A DNA stretch of 64,000 nucleotides from an uncultured Clostridia bacterium. Its GTDB lineage: Bacteria > Bacillota > Clostridia > Oscillospirales > Acutalibacteraceae. The stretch is from the NCBI GenBank assembly GCA_947631705.1, contig CANRMJ010000004.1, forward strand, positions 1 through 64,000, read 5' to 3'. Each line of letters starts with the position of its first letter. Position 1 is the first letter of the stretch. Shown one piece after another: positions 8,949-18,095 of the stretch. A program made the translations under genes and the position numbers. Under the pieces are notes generated by a model. That model saw only the letters and a list, made by a program, of their open reading frames with translations. It was not told the origin of the DNA and did no database searches.

Positions 8949-9776
8949 ATGAAAAGACTTGGGCTTTCCGAAATTCAGAAAACAGAATTTGAAATAATGT
9001 CCGCCGTGATTGACTTTTTAAATGAAAATTCCATTTTATATTACGTCTGCGGCGGCACGGCTTTGGGTTCCGTTCGCCATCAGGGCTTTATTCCGTGGGA
9101 CGACGATATAGATATTTTTCTGCCCCGTAAGGATTATAACCGACTGCTTGAACTGACCGACGGAATTCTTCTTGACGGATACATTTCGATAAAAAGACCG
9201 GGCGACAGTAATTATATTTATCCGTTTGCCAAGGCGTGCAGCGAAAAAACCGTTGTTTACGAGCAAAATGTTTCCGATAAAAAATATTCCATCGGGATTT
9301 TTATTGATATATTTCCTCTTGATAATTATTACAACTGCGCTTTTGCAAACGTTCTTTTTTGGACAAAATCAAGGCTGCTCCATAGTATGCTTGAATCCGC
9401 AACAAACCAGATAAATCTAAGCGCGCCCGGCTCCTTTAGATACCGAGCCAAAAATACGCTTCGCGCAATTCAAAAGCCGATTGCAAAAAGGGTTTCGCCG
9501 GAATACTTAACAAAAAAAATAGACAACCTCGCAAAAAAAAGGCAAAATAAAAACAGCGGATACGTTGGAAATATTGTGTGGAGCTTTAGTCTGAAAGTTT
9601 TTAAAAAAAGTATATTCGGAGATCCCGCCAAAGGCGTTTTTGAGGGTAAAGAGGTAAATATTCCCACCTTATGGAAAGAATATCTCACACAGATGTACGG
9701 TGATGATTATATGACATTGCCGCCTGAAAACAAACGTGTTTCCCACTGTGTGGATGCTTATTTAAAAAATGAATGA
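8949..9776 (+). CDS. LicD family phosphotransferase
   Basis: LicD/FKRP-type nucleotidyltransferase-fold protein that transfers a phosphodiester-linked group, such as phosphocholine, from a CDP-activated donor to cell-surface glycans. Diagnostic motif near residues 38-60: CGGTALGSVRHQGFIPWDDD followed by IDIF, with the metal-binding aspartates. CGGAGTG precedes the ATG. No licA, licB or licC (choline uptake and activation) is in the window, so the transferred group may differ from choline or be made elsewhere. Neighbours are the radical SAM gene and a DUF6625-type gene. Confidence 0.88.
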   Translation: MKRLGLSEIQKTEFEIMSAVIDFLNENSILYYVCGGTALGSVRHQGFIPWDDDIDIFLPRKDYNRLLELTDGILLDGYISIKRPGDSNYIYPFAKACSEKTVVYEQNVSDKKYSIGIFIDIFPLDNYYNCAFANVLFWTKSRLLHSMLESATNQINLSAPGSFRYRAKNTLRAIQKPIAKRVSPEYLTKKIDNLAKKRQNKNSGYVGNIVWSFSLKVFKKSIFGDPAKGVFEGKEVNIPTLWKEYLTQMYGDDYMTLPPENKRVSHCVDAYLKNE

Positions 9777-9801
9777 ACAACACCGTTTAGGAGTGTTTTG
9801 A

Positions 9802-10785
9802 ATGAAACGGCTTGCTTTGATTTCACCCTATTTCGGAGCTCTTCCCGAATATTTTGAATTGTGGTGCAGATGCGCCGCGAAAAATAAAAATATTGATTTT
9901 CTTATCTATACGGACTGCGATGTTATTTCGTCTTATGAAAACATAAAAATAACCAAAATTACTTTTGAAGAGCTGAAACGGAAAATTCAGGCTCTGTTTG
10001 ATTTCGAGATACGTTTGAGCAAGCCCTACAAGTTTTGTGATTACAAGCCCGCCACGGGGCTGATTTTTGCCGATGACTTAGCCGATTACCGCTATTGGGG
10101 TTATATTGATTTAGACACTATCCCCGGCAACCTTGAAAAATTTCTGCCAAACGAGGATTACGATAAAATATACAGGCTCGGCCACCTTTGCATTTACAGA
10201 AACACGCCGGAAAACAACCGCCGTTTCATGCTCCCCGCGGGTATGGATTACAAAGAGGTTTTCACTACCGACAATATTCTTATTTTTGACGAAAACGAGG
10301 GAATTCAAAAAAAATACGAGCTTTTGGGAATCAAAACATATACTCCCCGATGCTACGCCGATATAACGAGGCAGAGATATAATTTCACACTTTCATCAAT
10401 GTTTGCGCCGCAAAACGGATATATAAACAACTACAAAAGGCAGGTTTTCTTTTATGAAAACTCCGCCGTTTACCGCGCCTATAAATACAACGGCGAAATA
10501 AAAACAGAGGAATTCAACTACATTCATTTCAGTTCAAGAAAAATGCCCGTTCATTTTGAAAAAGCCGATAATTTCTTTATAACGCCGAGCGGATTTTACG
10601 AAAAAAACGGAAATATAACGGAAGGCGATTTTGAAAAATACAACGGCACAACAAAACGCAAAGACAGGCAAGCCCTTTTTAAATACAAGGTGTGGCTTTT
10701 TAAAAGGAAGGTCAAAAAAATCATAACCTCCATGCGTGAAAAGGCACGGAGTCATTCTGCCGAAAAGGAGCCGGTGACAAATTGA
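9802..10785 (+). CDS. DUF6625-type putative glycosyltransferase
   Basis: Resembles the DUF6625 family found in polysaccharide clusters: it opens with LISPYFGALPEYFELW and has FLIYTDC near residue 35 and WGYIDLDTIPGNL near residue 105, whose D-x-D could bind metal and nucleotide-sugar in a GT-A-like fold. The C-terminus is lysine-rich. SD AGGAG lies 9 nt before the ATG. Function as a glycosyltransferase is an inference from fold-like motifs and context. Confidence 0.7.
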   Translation: MKRLALISPYFGALPEYFELWCRCAAKNKNIDFLIYTDCDVISSYENIKITKITFEELKRKIQALFDFEIRLSKPYKFCDYKPATGLIFADDLADYRYWGYIDLDTIPGNLEKFLPNEDYDKIYRLGHLCIYRNTPENNRRFMLPAGMDYKEVFTTDNILIFDENEGIQKKYELLGIKTYTPRCYADITRQRYNFTLSSMFAPQNGYINNYKRQVFFYENSAVYRAYKYNGEIKTEEFNYIHFSSRKMPVHFEKADNFFITPSGFYEKNGNITEGDFEKYNGTTKRKDRQALFKYKVWLFKRKVKKIITSMREKARSHSAEKEPVTN

Positions 10786-11888
10786 ATATAGTTCATTTGC
10801 AGCTTTCCGGCGGATTCGGCGGAATCGCCGTTTTAACTAACGAGATATCAAAAATATCCGAGCACAACAATATTTTTTATTTCCTTTTCGAGGGCGGCTG
10901 CGTTGCCGACGACATGGCAAAGCACAGCCCCGTTCATATAGAAAACGGCAGTCACGGCGATTTTTTGGGCGAGGCAATCAAATTCACAAAATTCTGCAAA
11001 GAAAACAACGCCGATGTGATTATATCCCACACGGGAGCGCCGATTGTTCGCTTTATCGGAGCGTTTGCGAAAACAATGCTCGGAAAAAAGGTTAAATTTT
11101 TACTTTACTGGCATTCAAACGCTCAAAATTTTTCATATAAAAACAAAATCAAAAACTTATTTCAACTTTTTATAGAAAAAACAGCGTTTAAAAAATGCAC
11201 CTGCGCCGTGGCGATTTCCAAATCCGTAAAAGAGAGCTTTGCTGATAAATTCGGGTTTGACAGAAACAAAATCAGAGTTGTTTACAACGGAATTGATATT
11301 GACAGATTTTCGTTTTCCCCCTGCCGGAACCGCGAGGTGTTCAACATAATCTATGTCGGCAGAGTCTTTTATCAAAAGGGAGTTCATCTTCTTGTTAAGG
11401 CAATGGCTTGTATCCCCGAAGATTACAACGTTCACCTTAACATTGTGGGCGCGGCGGTGGAAAGCGGAGCCGATGATTATATCAGGCGCGTTAACGGCAT
11501 TATCGAAAAGCACGCTCTTCAAAACAGGGTAACGCTATGCGGCGAGCAAAATAACGTTGACGAATGGCTTGCGAAAAGCAGCCTTTTCGTTCACCCCGCA
11601 ATTCTTCACGAGGGCTTCGGCTTAACGCTTGCCGAGGCAATGGCGCGCGGCGTGCCCTGCGTTTCCTTCAACAAGGGCGCGATGCCCGAAATAATTGAGC
11701 ACGGCAAAAACGGCTTTATAGCCGAGGAGGAAACTCCCGAATGTCTTGCCGAATACATAAAAAAGGCTTATTCTCTTTGGCGTGAAAACGAAAGCGAATA
11801 TATGAAAATGTGCGCCGCCGCAAGAGAAACAGCCGTTAAATTCAGTGTTGAAAACACCAAAAATCAGCTTGAGAGCTTATATATCTAA
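10782..11888 (+). CDS. GT4 family glycosyltransferase
   Basis: GT-B fold family 4 enzyme. N-terminal GGFGGIAVLTNEIS is a typical acceptor-side glycine loop; C-terminal donor site has YVGRVFYQKGVHLL and HEGFGLTLAEAMARGVPCV. It starts at TTG 10782, overlapping the TGA of the gene before, with AAGGAG about 12 nt upstream; no ATG or GTG fits the conserved N-terminus. Third GT4 of the operon, so the repeat unit has several sugars. Specific linkage unknown. Confidence 0.88.
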   Translation: MNIVHLQLSGGFGGIAVLTNEISKISEHNNIFYFLFEGGCVADDMAKHSPVHIENGSHGDFLGEAIKFTKFCKENNADVIISHTGAPIVRFIGAFAKTMLGKKVKFLLYWHSNAQNFSYKNKIKNLFQLFIEKTAFKKCTCAVAISKSVKESFADKFGFDRNKIRVVYNGIDIDRFSFSPCRNREVFNIIYVGRVFYQKGVHLLVKAMACIPEDYNVHLNIVGAAVESGADDYIRRVNGIIEKHALQNRVTLCGEQNNVDEWLAKSSLFVHPAILHEGFGLTLAEAMARGVPCVSFNKGAMPEIIEHGKNGFIAEEETPECLAEYIKKAYSLWRENESEYMKMCAAARETAVKFSVENTKNQLESLYI

Positions 11889-11899
11889 GGTTTTGCTTT

Positions 11900-12790
11900 A
11901 TGCTTGGAATAGCTATAATTAATTACAACCAATATGAAAAAACAATAGACTGCGTTAACTCCGTTTTTGAAACGGCGCGCGGCATTGATTATAAAATCTA
12001 TCTGCTCGACAACTGCTCCCCAAACGGCTCGTTTGATATACTCAGGCGCGAATACGGAGAAAACCCGATTGTGGACTGCTTTCAGTCCGAAAAGAATCTG
12101 GGCTATGCGCGCGGAAACAATCTCTGCATAGAAAAAGCGCTGGCGGACGGCTGCGATTATATTCTCATTTCAAATAACGACATCGTTTTTGAAAAGGGCG
12201 CAATAAATCTGCTCTTGCGCGATATAAAAAGCCGCGACTGTCTTCTTATCGGTCCCGCGCTCAAAACGCCCGCGGGCAAATATCAGATAAGCGTTAAACC
12301 GTTCGCGCCGTCTTTTAAGGAATACGTATTCAGCGAAACATATTTTTCAAATTTTGACAGGAAGAAAAAATACAAAAGCCGCTTTTTTCCGCATGAATTT
12401 TCATATGTTTACTGGGTTTCGGGCGCCGTTTTTATGGCGGATATAAAGCTCTTTGAAAAAATAGGATTTTTTGACCCCGCAACGTTTCTTTATTTTGAGG
12501 AATATATTATTTCGGAAAAAGCCAAAAGGGCGGGGCTGAAGCTCGGCTTTGAACCCACCGCCTCGGTTATCCATTACCACGGCGCGTCAACCGGCGGCAA
12601 CGCAAATTATTTCACAAGGCTTGAGAATCTTAAATCGGAGCTATACTTTTTTAAAAATTATCTCGGCGCTCCGAAATCACGGCTGAAAACAATTCGCTTT
12701 ATAAGATGCCTTGAGGTGCTTTTCACCTTTACAAAGGAACGCAAAGTAAAAGACGCTTTTAAATTTATAAAAAACAGCAAAAAGCTTTAA
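11900..12790 (+). CDS. GT2 family glycosyltransferase
   Basis: GT-A fold family 2 glycosyltransferase (rhamnosyltransferase-like). It starts AIINYNQYEKT, carries LLDNCSPNGS and EKNLGYARGNN, and the D-x-D equivalent is in LISNNDIVFEKG near residue 95. WVSGAVFMADIKLFEKIGFFD and LYFEEYIISEKAKRAG are typical of the acceptor half. AAGG precedes the ATG at 9 nt. Soluble, cytoplasmic side of the membrane. Confidence 0.88.
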   Translation: MLGIAIINYNQYEKTIDCVNSVFETARGIDYKIYLLDNCSPNGSFDILRREYGENPIVDCFQSEKNLGYARGNNLCIEKALADGCDYILISNNDIVFEKGAINLLLRDIKSRDCLLIGPALKTPAGKYQISVKPFAPSFKEYVFSETYFSNFDRKKKYKSRFFPHEFSYVYWVSGAVFMADIKLFEKIGFFDPATFLYFEEYIISEKAKRAGLKLGFEPTASVIHYHGASTGGNANYFTRLENLKSELYFFKNYLGAPKSRLKTIRFIRCLEVLFTFTKERKVKDAFKFIKNSKKL

Positions 12791-12807
12791 AAGGATAAGA
12801 ATTTTAA

Positions 12808-14097
12808 ATGAAAATAAAGTACACTTCAAGCCCCACTTACAACATAACGCTCGCGACGATATTCGTTTATACGGGAATGTTGAATATAATCTCCGTTCCC
12901 GTGCTGAGATCGGACGCGTTTCAGAATTTCATTGTATTTCTCGCAACCGTTTTTCTGTTTGCAAACACGATACTAAACGAGTCTCTGCGGCGAAAAATCT
13001 CTCCTTATTCCCGATATTTTTATATATCGCTTATTTACCTTGCTGCTTTCACGGTGGCACACTGCATTTATTCTTATGCCGCCTACAATGAGGGCATGGA
13101 CGATTTATATACAACAATACGCCAGATTATTCTGATACTCTTTTTTATTCCATTTATGTATATCATCCACTCATTCGGCGGATACGACAGGCTGCTTAAA
13201 GATATATTGATTATGACGCTTGTGTTTATGGCGGTAAAAACAATTCGCGCGCTGCTTTATAATTTTACGGGAATCACTTTGTTTAACGCGATGAGCTACA
13301 GCCTGAGGCACGACAGAATGAGAATGTCTTTAAGCGCCTTCGGAGGAATTGTTTTCATCTTCAGCGTTTACAAGATAATGGAGCTTTCAAAAAAATCAAG
13401 GGAATATTATTTTTATCTTGCCGCCGTTCTGTTTATAGCTTTTTATGAGATTTATATCAATATGACGAGAATGTATATAATATCGTTTTTTGTTACGTTT
13501 TCTGTTATGGTTCTTGTTAAAAAGCGCCCCAAGGGCACAAAGCTGCTTATCGTTTTCATTATGTTTGCGGCCTTTGCGCTGCTTGCGGCAACAGGAATAT
13601 TAAGCGCTTTTCTTGAAACGTTTTCGGAAACAAACGAGGAGTTCGGAACCTCAACGCTCGGACGGTCTTATTCCATGTCCTATTTCTCGGAAATCGCGAA
13701 CAACAATCCCTTGTTCGGAATCAGCTTTCTCGTTCCCAACACCCCGCTCAGAACCGATTTGTTTTTCTCCTCCTCGGGAACCGCTTATCTTGACGATCTA
13801 GGAATAGTTAATATGTATTTCCGCTACGGCATACCCGGAATCATTCTAACCGTTTTGATTTTCGGCAGAATGATTTACTGCGCCGTTATGGCTCTGTTAG
13901 CGAAATCGGAAAGAACCGTAATAATAGTTGGAATAGTTGCCTTTGTTGCCACAACTTGTATTTCGCTCTGTGTGTTCGATGGTCAGCGGATTCTTACCCT
14001 GCCGCTTTACTGGGCGATTCTTGAATACGAATATTACGTCTGCGCAAAAAAGCAACGAAAAAAATTCACGCCGCGCAGCCTTGTGAGGATAAAATAA
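12808..14097 (+). CDS. Wzy-like polysaccharide polymerase (O-antigen ligase family)
   Basis: Integral membrane protein of 429 aa with about eleven hydrophobic segments and one larger loop around residues 270-330, the layout of Wzy polymerases and O-antigen ligases. It would join repeat units on the outer face of the membrane. Sequence motifs in this family are poor, so the call rests on topology and on sitting directly before the flippase. AAAGGAT lies upstream of the ATG. The next gene starts immediately after its stop. Confidence 0.75.
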   Translation: MKIKYTSSPTYNITLATIFVYTGMLNIISVPVLRSDAFQNFIVFLATVFLFANTILNESLRRKISPYSRYFYISLIYLAAFTVAHCIYSYAAYNEGMDDLYTTIRQIILILFFIPFMYIIHSFGGYDRLLKDILIMTLVFMAVKTIRALLYNFTGITLFNAMSYSLRHDRMRMSLSAFGGIVFIFSVYKIMELSKKSREYYFYLAAVLFIAFYEIYINMTRMYIISFFVTFSVMVLVKKRPKGTKLLIVFIMFAAFALLAATGILSAFLETFSETNEEFGTSTLGRSYSMSYFSEIANNNPLFGISFLVPNTPLRTDLFFSSSGTAYLDDLGIVNMYFRYGIPGIILTVLIFGRMIYCAVMALLAKSERTVIIVGIVAFVATTCISLCVFDGQRILTLPLYWAILEYEYYVCAKKQRKKFTPRSLVRIK

Positions 14098-15633
14098 TTG
14101 GAAAGTAAAAAGCAGACGGCGATGAACATAGGCACGAGCCTGCTTGCGTTCATTATAAACGTCGGAATAAATTTTAAACTGACTCCTTATATAATTGCGC
14201 GGCTCGGCACAGAATCATACGGCTTTATCGGGCTTGCGAACGATTTTGTTAATTACGCGGGCATTCTCACAATGGCGCTGAACACAATGAGCAGCCGCTT
14301 TATCTCCGTTGAATACCACCGCGGCAACAGAAAAAAAGCGCAAACCTACATAAATTCCGTTTTAATCGCGAATCTTTTTCTATCTGCGCTCGTTGTGCTT
14401 GCCGCTGTTTTTATCGTTTGGAAGCTTGAATACATAATAAACATTCCAAAGGGGCTTACCTTTGATGTTAAGATAACATTTTCGCTTGTTTTTATTAATT
14501 ATATTTTGGGAATCTGCATATCTGTTTTAAACTGTGCTCCGTATGTTAAAAACAGAATGGATAAAATTTATATACGAAACGCCGTTTCATATGTTATAAA
14601 GCTGATTATAACAATTGCTCTTATAACAATTTTTGATATCAGAATATTCTTTATAAGCCTAACCTCGGTTATATGCACGGCATATCTCGGCGCGGCAAGC
14701 TTTATCATTATGAAAAAGCTGATGCCCGAAATCAAGTTCAGCTTGCGCGATTTCAAATGGTCCGCAATAAAAGAAATCCTTTCGGGCGGCGTGTGGATGT
14801 CGCTTTTAAGCCTTTCAAATCTGATGCTTTCGGGGCTAAACAGCCTGTTAACGAATAAATTTATAAGCGTTGTCGCAACGGGCTATCTTTCCGCCTCAAA
14901 AACAGTGCCTAACTACATTGGTCAGCTCGGTCAGCAGCTCGGGCAGGTGTTTTCGCCGCAGATAACCGCTCTTTACTCGCGCGGGGAGAAAGACAAGCTG
15001 ATTTTTGAGTCTAAAAAGGCAATTCGGATTATGGCGCTTATAATGACGGTGCCGATTGCGGGCTTTATCGTGTTCGGCGGAGAGTTTTACACACTGTGGC
15101 TTGAAAATTACACACAGGAGGAAATCTCGCTTATTCAAACCCTCTCCGTTATTTCAACAATGCCTTATCTGTTTAACGCTTACGCTTACCCTCTTATTCA
15201 GATAAACACGGCGCTCAACAAGGTAAGAACGCCGGTGCTCGCAACGTTTTTCATAGGAATAGCAAACGTTCTCATCGTTATTCCTTTCGGTTTCGCAAAC
15301 AAGCTCACTCTGATTTTGCTGACGATTTTCGGCTCTGTTTTTATGAGCGCGAGGCTGATAATTTTCCAGCCGATTTACGCGGCTAAAATACTGAAGGTTA
15401 AAAAATCAACGTTTTATTCAATTATTTTCAAATGTTATTTTGTTTTTATGGTAACATTGATATCTATTTATTTTATAAAAAAATTATTTACGGTAACAAG
15501 TTGGCTCAGCTTTCTGCTTGCCGCGGGAATATGCGGAATTTTCGGATTCTTAATCGTATTTCTTTTGATTTTTAATAAAAACGAATATAAAACAGTGGCG
15601 TCGTTAATCAAATCAAAAATCTTTTTACGGTGA
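14098..15633 (+). CDS. Wzx-like flippase (oligosaccharide flippase/MATE-like family)
   Basis: Polytopic membrane protein of 511 aa with about 14 hydrophobic helices, expected to flip the lipid-linked repeat unit across the membrane. It opens KKQTAMNIGTSLLAFIINVG, and TPYIIARLGTESYGFIGLAN near residue 28 is typical of Gram-positive Wzx proteins. The start is TTG at 14098, right after the previous stop, with GTGAGGAT as SD inside the preceding gene. Works with the Wzy-like protein encoded just before it. Confidence 0.88.
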   Translation: MESKKQTAMNIGTSLLAFIINVGINFKLTPYIIARLGTESYGFIGLANDFVNYAGILTMALNTMSSRFISVEYHRGNRKKAQTYINSVLIANLFLSALVVLAAVFIVWKLEYIINIPKGLTFDVKITFSLVFINYILGICISVLNCAPYVKNRMDKIYIRNAVSYVIKLIITIALITIFDIRIFFISLTSVICTAYLGAASFIIMKKLMPEIKFSLRDFKWSAIKEILSGGVWMSLLSLSNLMLSGLNSLLTNKFISVVATGYLSASKTVPNYIGQLGQQLGQVFSPQITALYSRGEKDKLIFESKKAIRIMALIMTVPIAGFIVFGGEFYTLWLENYTQEEISLIQTLSVISTMPYLFNAYAYPLIQINTALNKVRTPVLATFFIGIANVLIVIPFGFANKLTLILLTIFGSVFMSARLIIFQPIYAAKILKVKKSTFYSIIFKCYFVFMVTLISIYFIKKLFTVTSWLSFLLAAGICGIFGFLIVFLLIFNKNEYKTVASLIKSKIFLR

Positions 15634-15638
15634 TATTT

Positions 15639-16940
15639 ATGAAAGTGCTGTTAATCGGCGATTTAAGATGCATCGCAAACTACGGAGCAATCGCAACAAC
15701 CGAAAGTCTTTATACATTAATAAAGAATGAACATAACGCGGATACGATTGATACTATTGACTATCGGAGCATTATCGCTCCGTCTCCTCAAAACGGATTT
15801 TTAAAATCAACGGAGGAAATAAAAGATGAAATTGAACGGTACGACAGTCCCGAACCCCATTGGAAACGTTTTATAAAATCAAAAAGCGCATACAGAATAT
15901 ATAAAAAAATAAAAAATTTAACTTCTCAAAAAAAAACACAGCAAGCCACGCTGCCCCATGTTCCGTATAAATTAAGCTGTTACGCCGATTTTTCAAACCA
16001 AGTTTTAAACAATGAAAAGCTCCAATACGAATATAAAAAAATCAAGGCGGCGGATATTATAATAATAAACGGCGAAGGCAACCTTGTTAAAGGAACAGAC
16101 AGCAGAGGTATATACCGTATCGGCGGACTTTATATTTTATTTATGGCATACTTTTGCAAAACTGTTATGAATAAAAAAACTTATATTGTTAATCATACGG
16201 TAGACCCGCAAAATGACGATATAAAAGAAATCATTCAATTTATTTATCCTCTGCTTGACGGAGTTTATGTAAGAGAAAGACTGTCGCTGAATCTGCTGAA
16301 CAGTTGGGGTGTTGATAACGCGCGGTTTGTTCCCGACGCGTTATTCTCTGCCGGGCTTGAAAACAAAATGTGGAAACCGAACAAAATTCTCGCCCTTGAA
16401 AAAATTGATTTTTCGAGCCCTTTTATTTGCATAGGAGATTCTTCCGCGATACAAAACAAAAACGGAAAAATAGATTGGGATATAGAAAAAACGTATATTA
16501 AGCTTATAAATTCTTTAAAAACGATCTGCCCGCAAATTGTTTTCGTAGACGGCTTTACAGGCGGTTGTGAAGAAATCAACAATGCTTTGAGAAAAACAAA
16601 AACGCCGTGTGTTTCATTAAAAAACGCGAATTACAAAGATCTTTATCAGATTTTTAAACATTGTTCTCTTTTTATTTCGGGAAGATGGCACGCGTCAATA
16701 CTTAGTTTAATGGCGGGTTGCCCTATTCTTCTGTGGGGCGCTGATTCCCATAAAACACGGGCATTATATGAGCTTATTGACTATCCCTTTGATTTTTTTG
16801 AAATAAAAAGCATTCCCGATGAGATACAGCATATTACTCTTGAGGCGAAAAAAGCAATCAATTATGATATGAGCGCAATCAAAAAAAGAGTAAACGAGCT
16901 TTCTGAAATGTCATTAAATAACGTAAATATGTTGAAATAA
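15639..16940 (+). CDS. Polysaccharide pyruvyl transferase family protein
   Basis: Member of the polysaccharide pyruvyl transferase family (WcaK/CsaB), which adds a pyruvate ketal from phosphoenolpyruvate to a sugar. The N-terminus is MKVLLIGDLRCIANYGAIA. The C-terminal signature is SLFISGRWHASILSLMAGCP with GADSHKTRALYEL, matching the conserved R-x-H and lysine region. ATG 15639 is preferred over GTG 15630, which overlaps the previous stop. Base composition is clearly more AT-rich than the genes before it, rising further in the next gene. Some family members may act on other donors. Confidence 0.85.
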   Translation: MKVLLIGDLRCIANYGAIATTESLYTLIKNEHNADTIDTIDYRSIIAPSPQNGFLKSTEEIKDEIERYDSPEPHWKRFIKSKSAYRIYKKIKNLTSQKKTQQATLPHVPYKLSCYADFSNQVLNNEKLQYEYKKIKAADIIIINGEGNLVKGTDSRGIYRIGGLYILFMAYFCKTVMNKKTYIVNHTVDPQNDDIKEIIQFIYPLLDGVYVRERLSLNLLNSWGVDNARFVPDALFSAGLENKMWKPNKILALEKIDFSSPFICIGDSSAIQNKNGKIDWDIEKTYIKLINSLKTICPQIVFVDGFTGGCEEINNALRKTKTPCVSLKNANYKDLYQIFKHCSLFISGRWHASILSLMAGCPILLWGADSHKTRALYELIDYPFDFFEIKSIPDEIQHITLEAKKAINYDMSAIKKRVNELSEMSLNNVNMLK

Positions 16941-16960
16941 TTTGAAAGGTAAAATGAAAT

Positions 16961-17953
16961 ATGTTTATAAAAGATTATTTAAAAAAAGTTCTTGCAGAAC
17001 CATATTATAAAAATAAAAATAAACGTAATCAGGCAAAAAATTTAAAAGCCACTTTTGAAAAAGAAATGTATTATATCAATTCTAAAAGTATTATTGAAGA
17101 AAAAACACTTCAGCTTCTTATCAAAGCTCATGGTTACGAAAAAGCAATTGCGCTCAATAACAAATCCTTCCTTTCAAACTTTACTGCATTAAACAACATT
17201 ATAAAAGATGTTGATTTTCTGATTAAAAACGGTATTAGCAATAACTCTTATGTAATCAAAGAAACTTGTTCGGTATTAAAAGCTGTCACCGCTTATCTGG
17301 AGAAAGAAAATATTGACTGTTCAGAAATAATTCCTGCTTTTGAAGATCTTATTTCCGAACACAAAATTATATCTGATTTAAACGCGGGTACTTTTACGAT
17401 AAAAAAGTCCGAAATTGAAAAAGCAAGGGCTTTTGATTATAAAACCTTTGTTAAAACAAGACATTCTATCAGACATTTTACAAATAAAATAATTGATGAA
17501 AATACTATTCTTGATATTATTTCAACTGCTTCATATGCTCCTTCTGCATGCAACAGACAGCCTAACAAGGTATATTACAGTACAAGTCCAAAAACACTTA
17601 AAGAAATATCAAAATATATAAGTGATCAAAAGGTTGTAAATGAAAATATATATAACTATTTTGTTTTGACCTCGGATCGACATATGTTTCCAAAATATGA
17701 AACATTTCAATACTTTATTAATGGCGGAATATTTCTTTCTTATCTTGTAGAGTCAATACATTCTGTCGGTCTGGGAAGTTGTATTTTTCAATCTCATATC
17801 AATTCTAAAAATGAGCAAGGACTGAAAGCACTATTAAATATTCCTGAGTATGAAGTAATTATTGCTATTGTGGGATTCGGGGAGCCATTGGAAAATGAAA
17901 CGTGTCTTTATGCACAAAGAAAAAATATAAGTGATATAGCAATAAAAAAATAA
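16961..17953 (+). CDS. Nitroreductase family protein in the polysaccharide operon
   Basis: FMN-dependent oxidoreductase fold (nitroreductase family). Residues about 1-150 are a helical region without a clear family. The nitroreductase domain begins near 165 with TRHSIRHFTNKIIDENTI, then ASYAPSACNRQPNKVYY (FMN and phosphate contacts) and IVGFGEP near the end. The gene is markedly more AT-rich than the rest of the operon and uses more AT-ending codons, suggesting separate acquisition with the pyruvyl transferase. Such proteins recur near pyruvyl transferases in polysaccharide loci; the reaction is not known. SD GAAAGG lies about 14 nt upstream. Confidence 0.85.
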   Translation: MFIKDYLKKVLAEPYYKNKNKRNQAKNLKATFEKEMYYINSKSIIEEKTLQLLIKAHGYEKAIALNNKSFLSNFTALNNIIKDVDFLIKNGISNNSYVIKETCSVLKAVTAYLEKENIDCSEIIPAFEDLISEHKIISDLNAGTFTIKKSEIEKARAFDYKTFVKTRHSIRHFTNKIIDENTILDIISTASYAPSACNRQPNKVYYSTSPKTLKEISKYISDQKVVNENIYNYFVLTSDRHMFPKYETFQYFINGGIFLSYLVESIHSVGLGSCIFQSHINSKNEQGLKALLNIPEYEVIIAIVGFGEPLENETCLYAQRKNISDIAIKK

Positions 17954-18095
17954 TCTACGTATATAAAACTAAAGGCGTGATTTGGGCAATTCGCTTGCCG
18001 AAAAAATCATATAAATTTTTTAAATTTCATTTACGGAAATTAAGAACCTATATTCCTCATTCCATATGCAGGCAGGTTCTGATTAAAACAGGACG

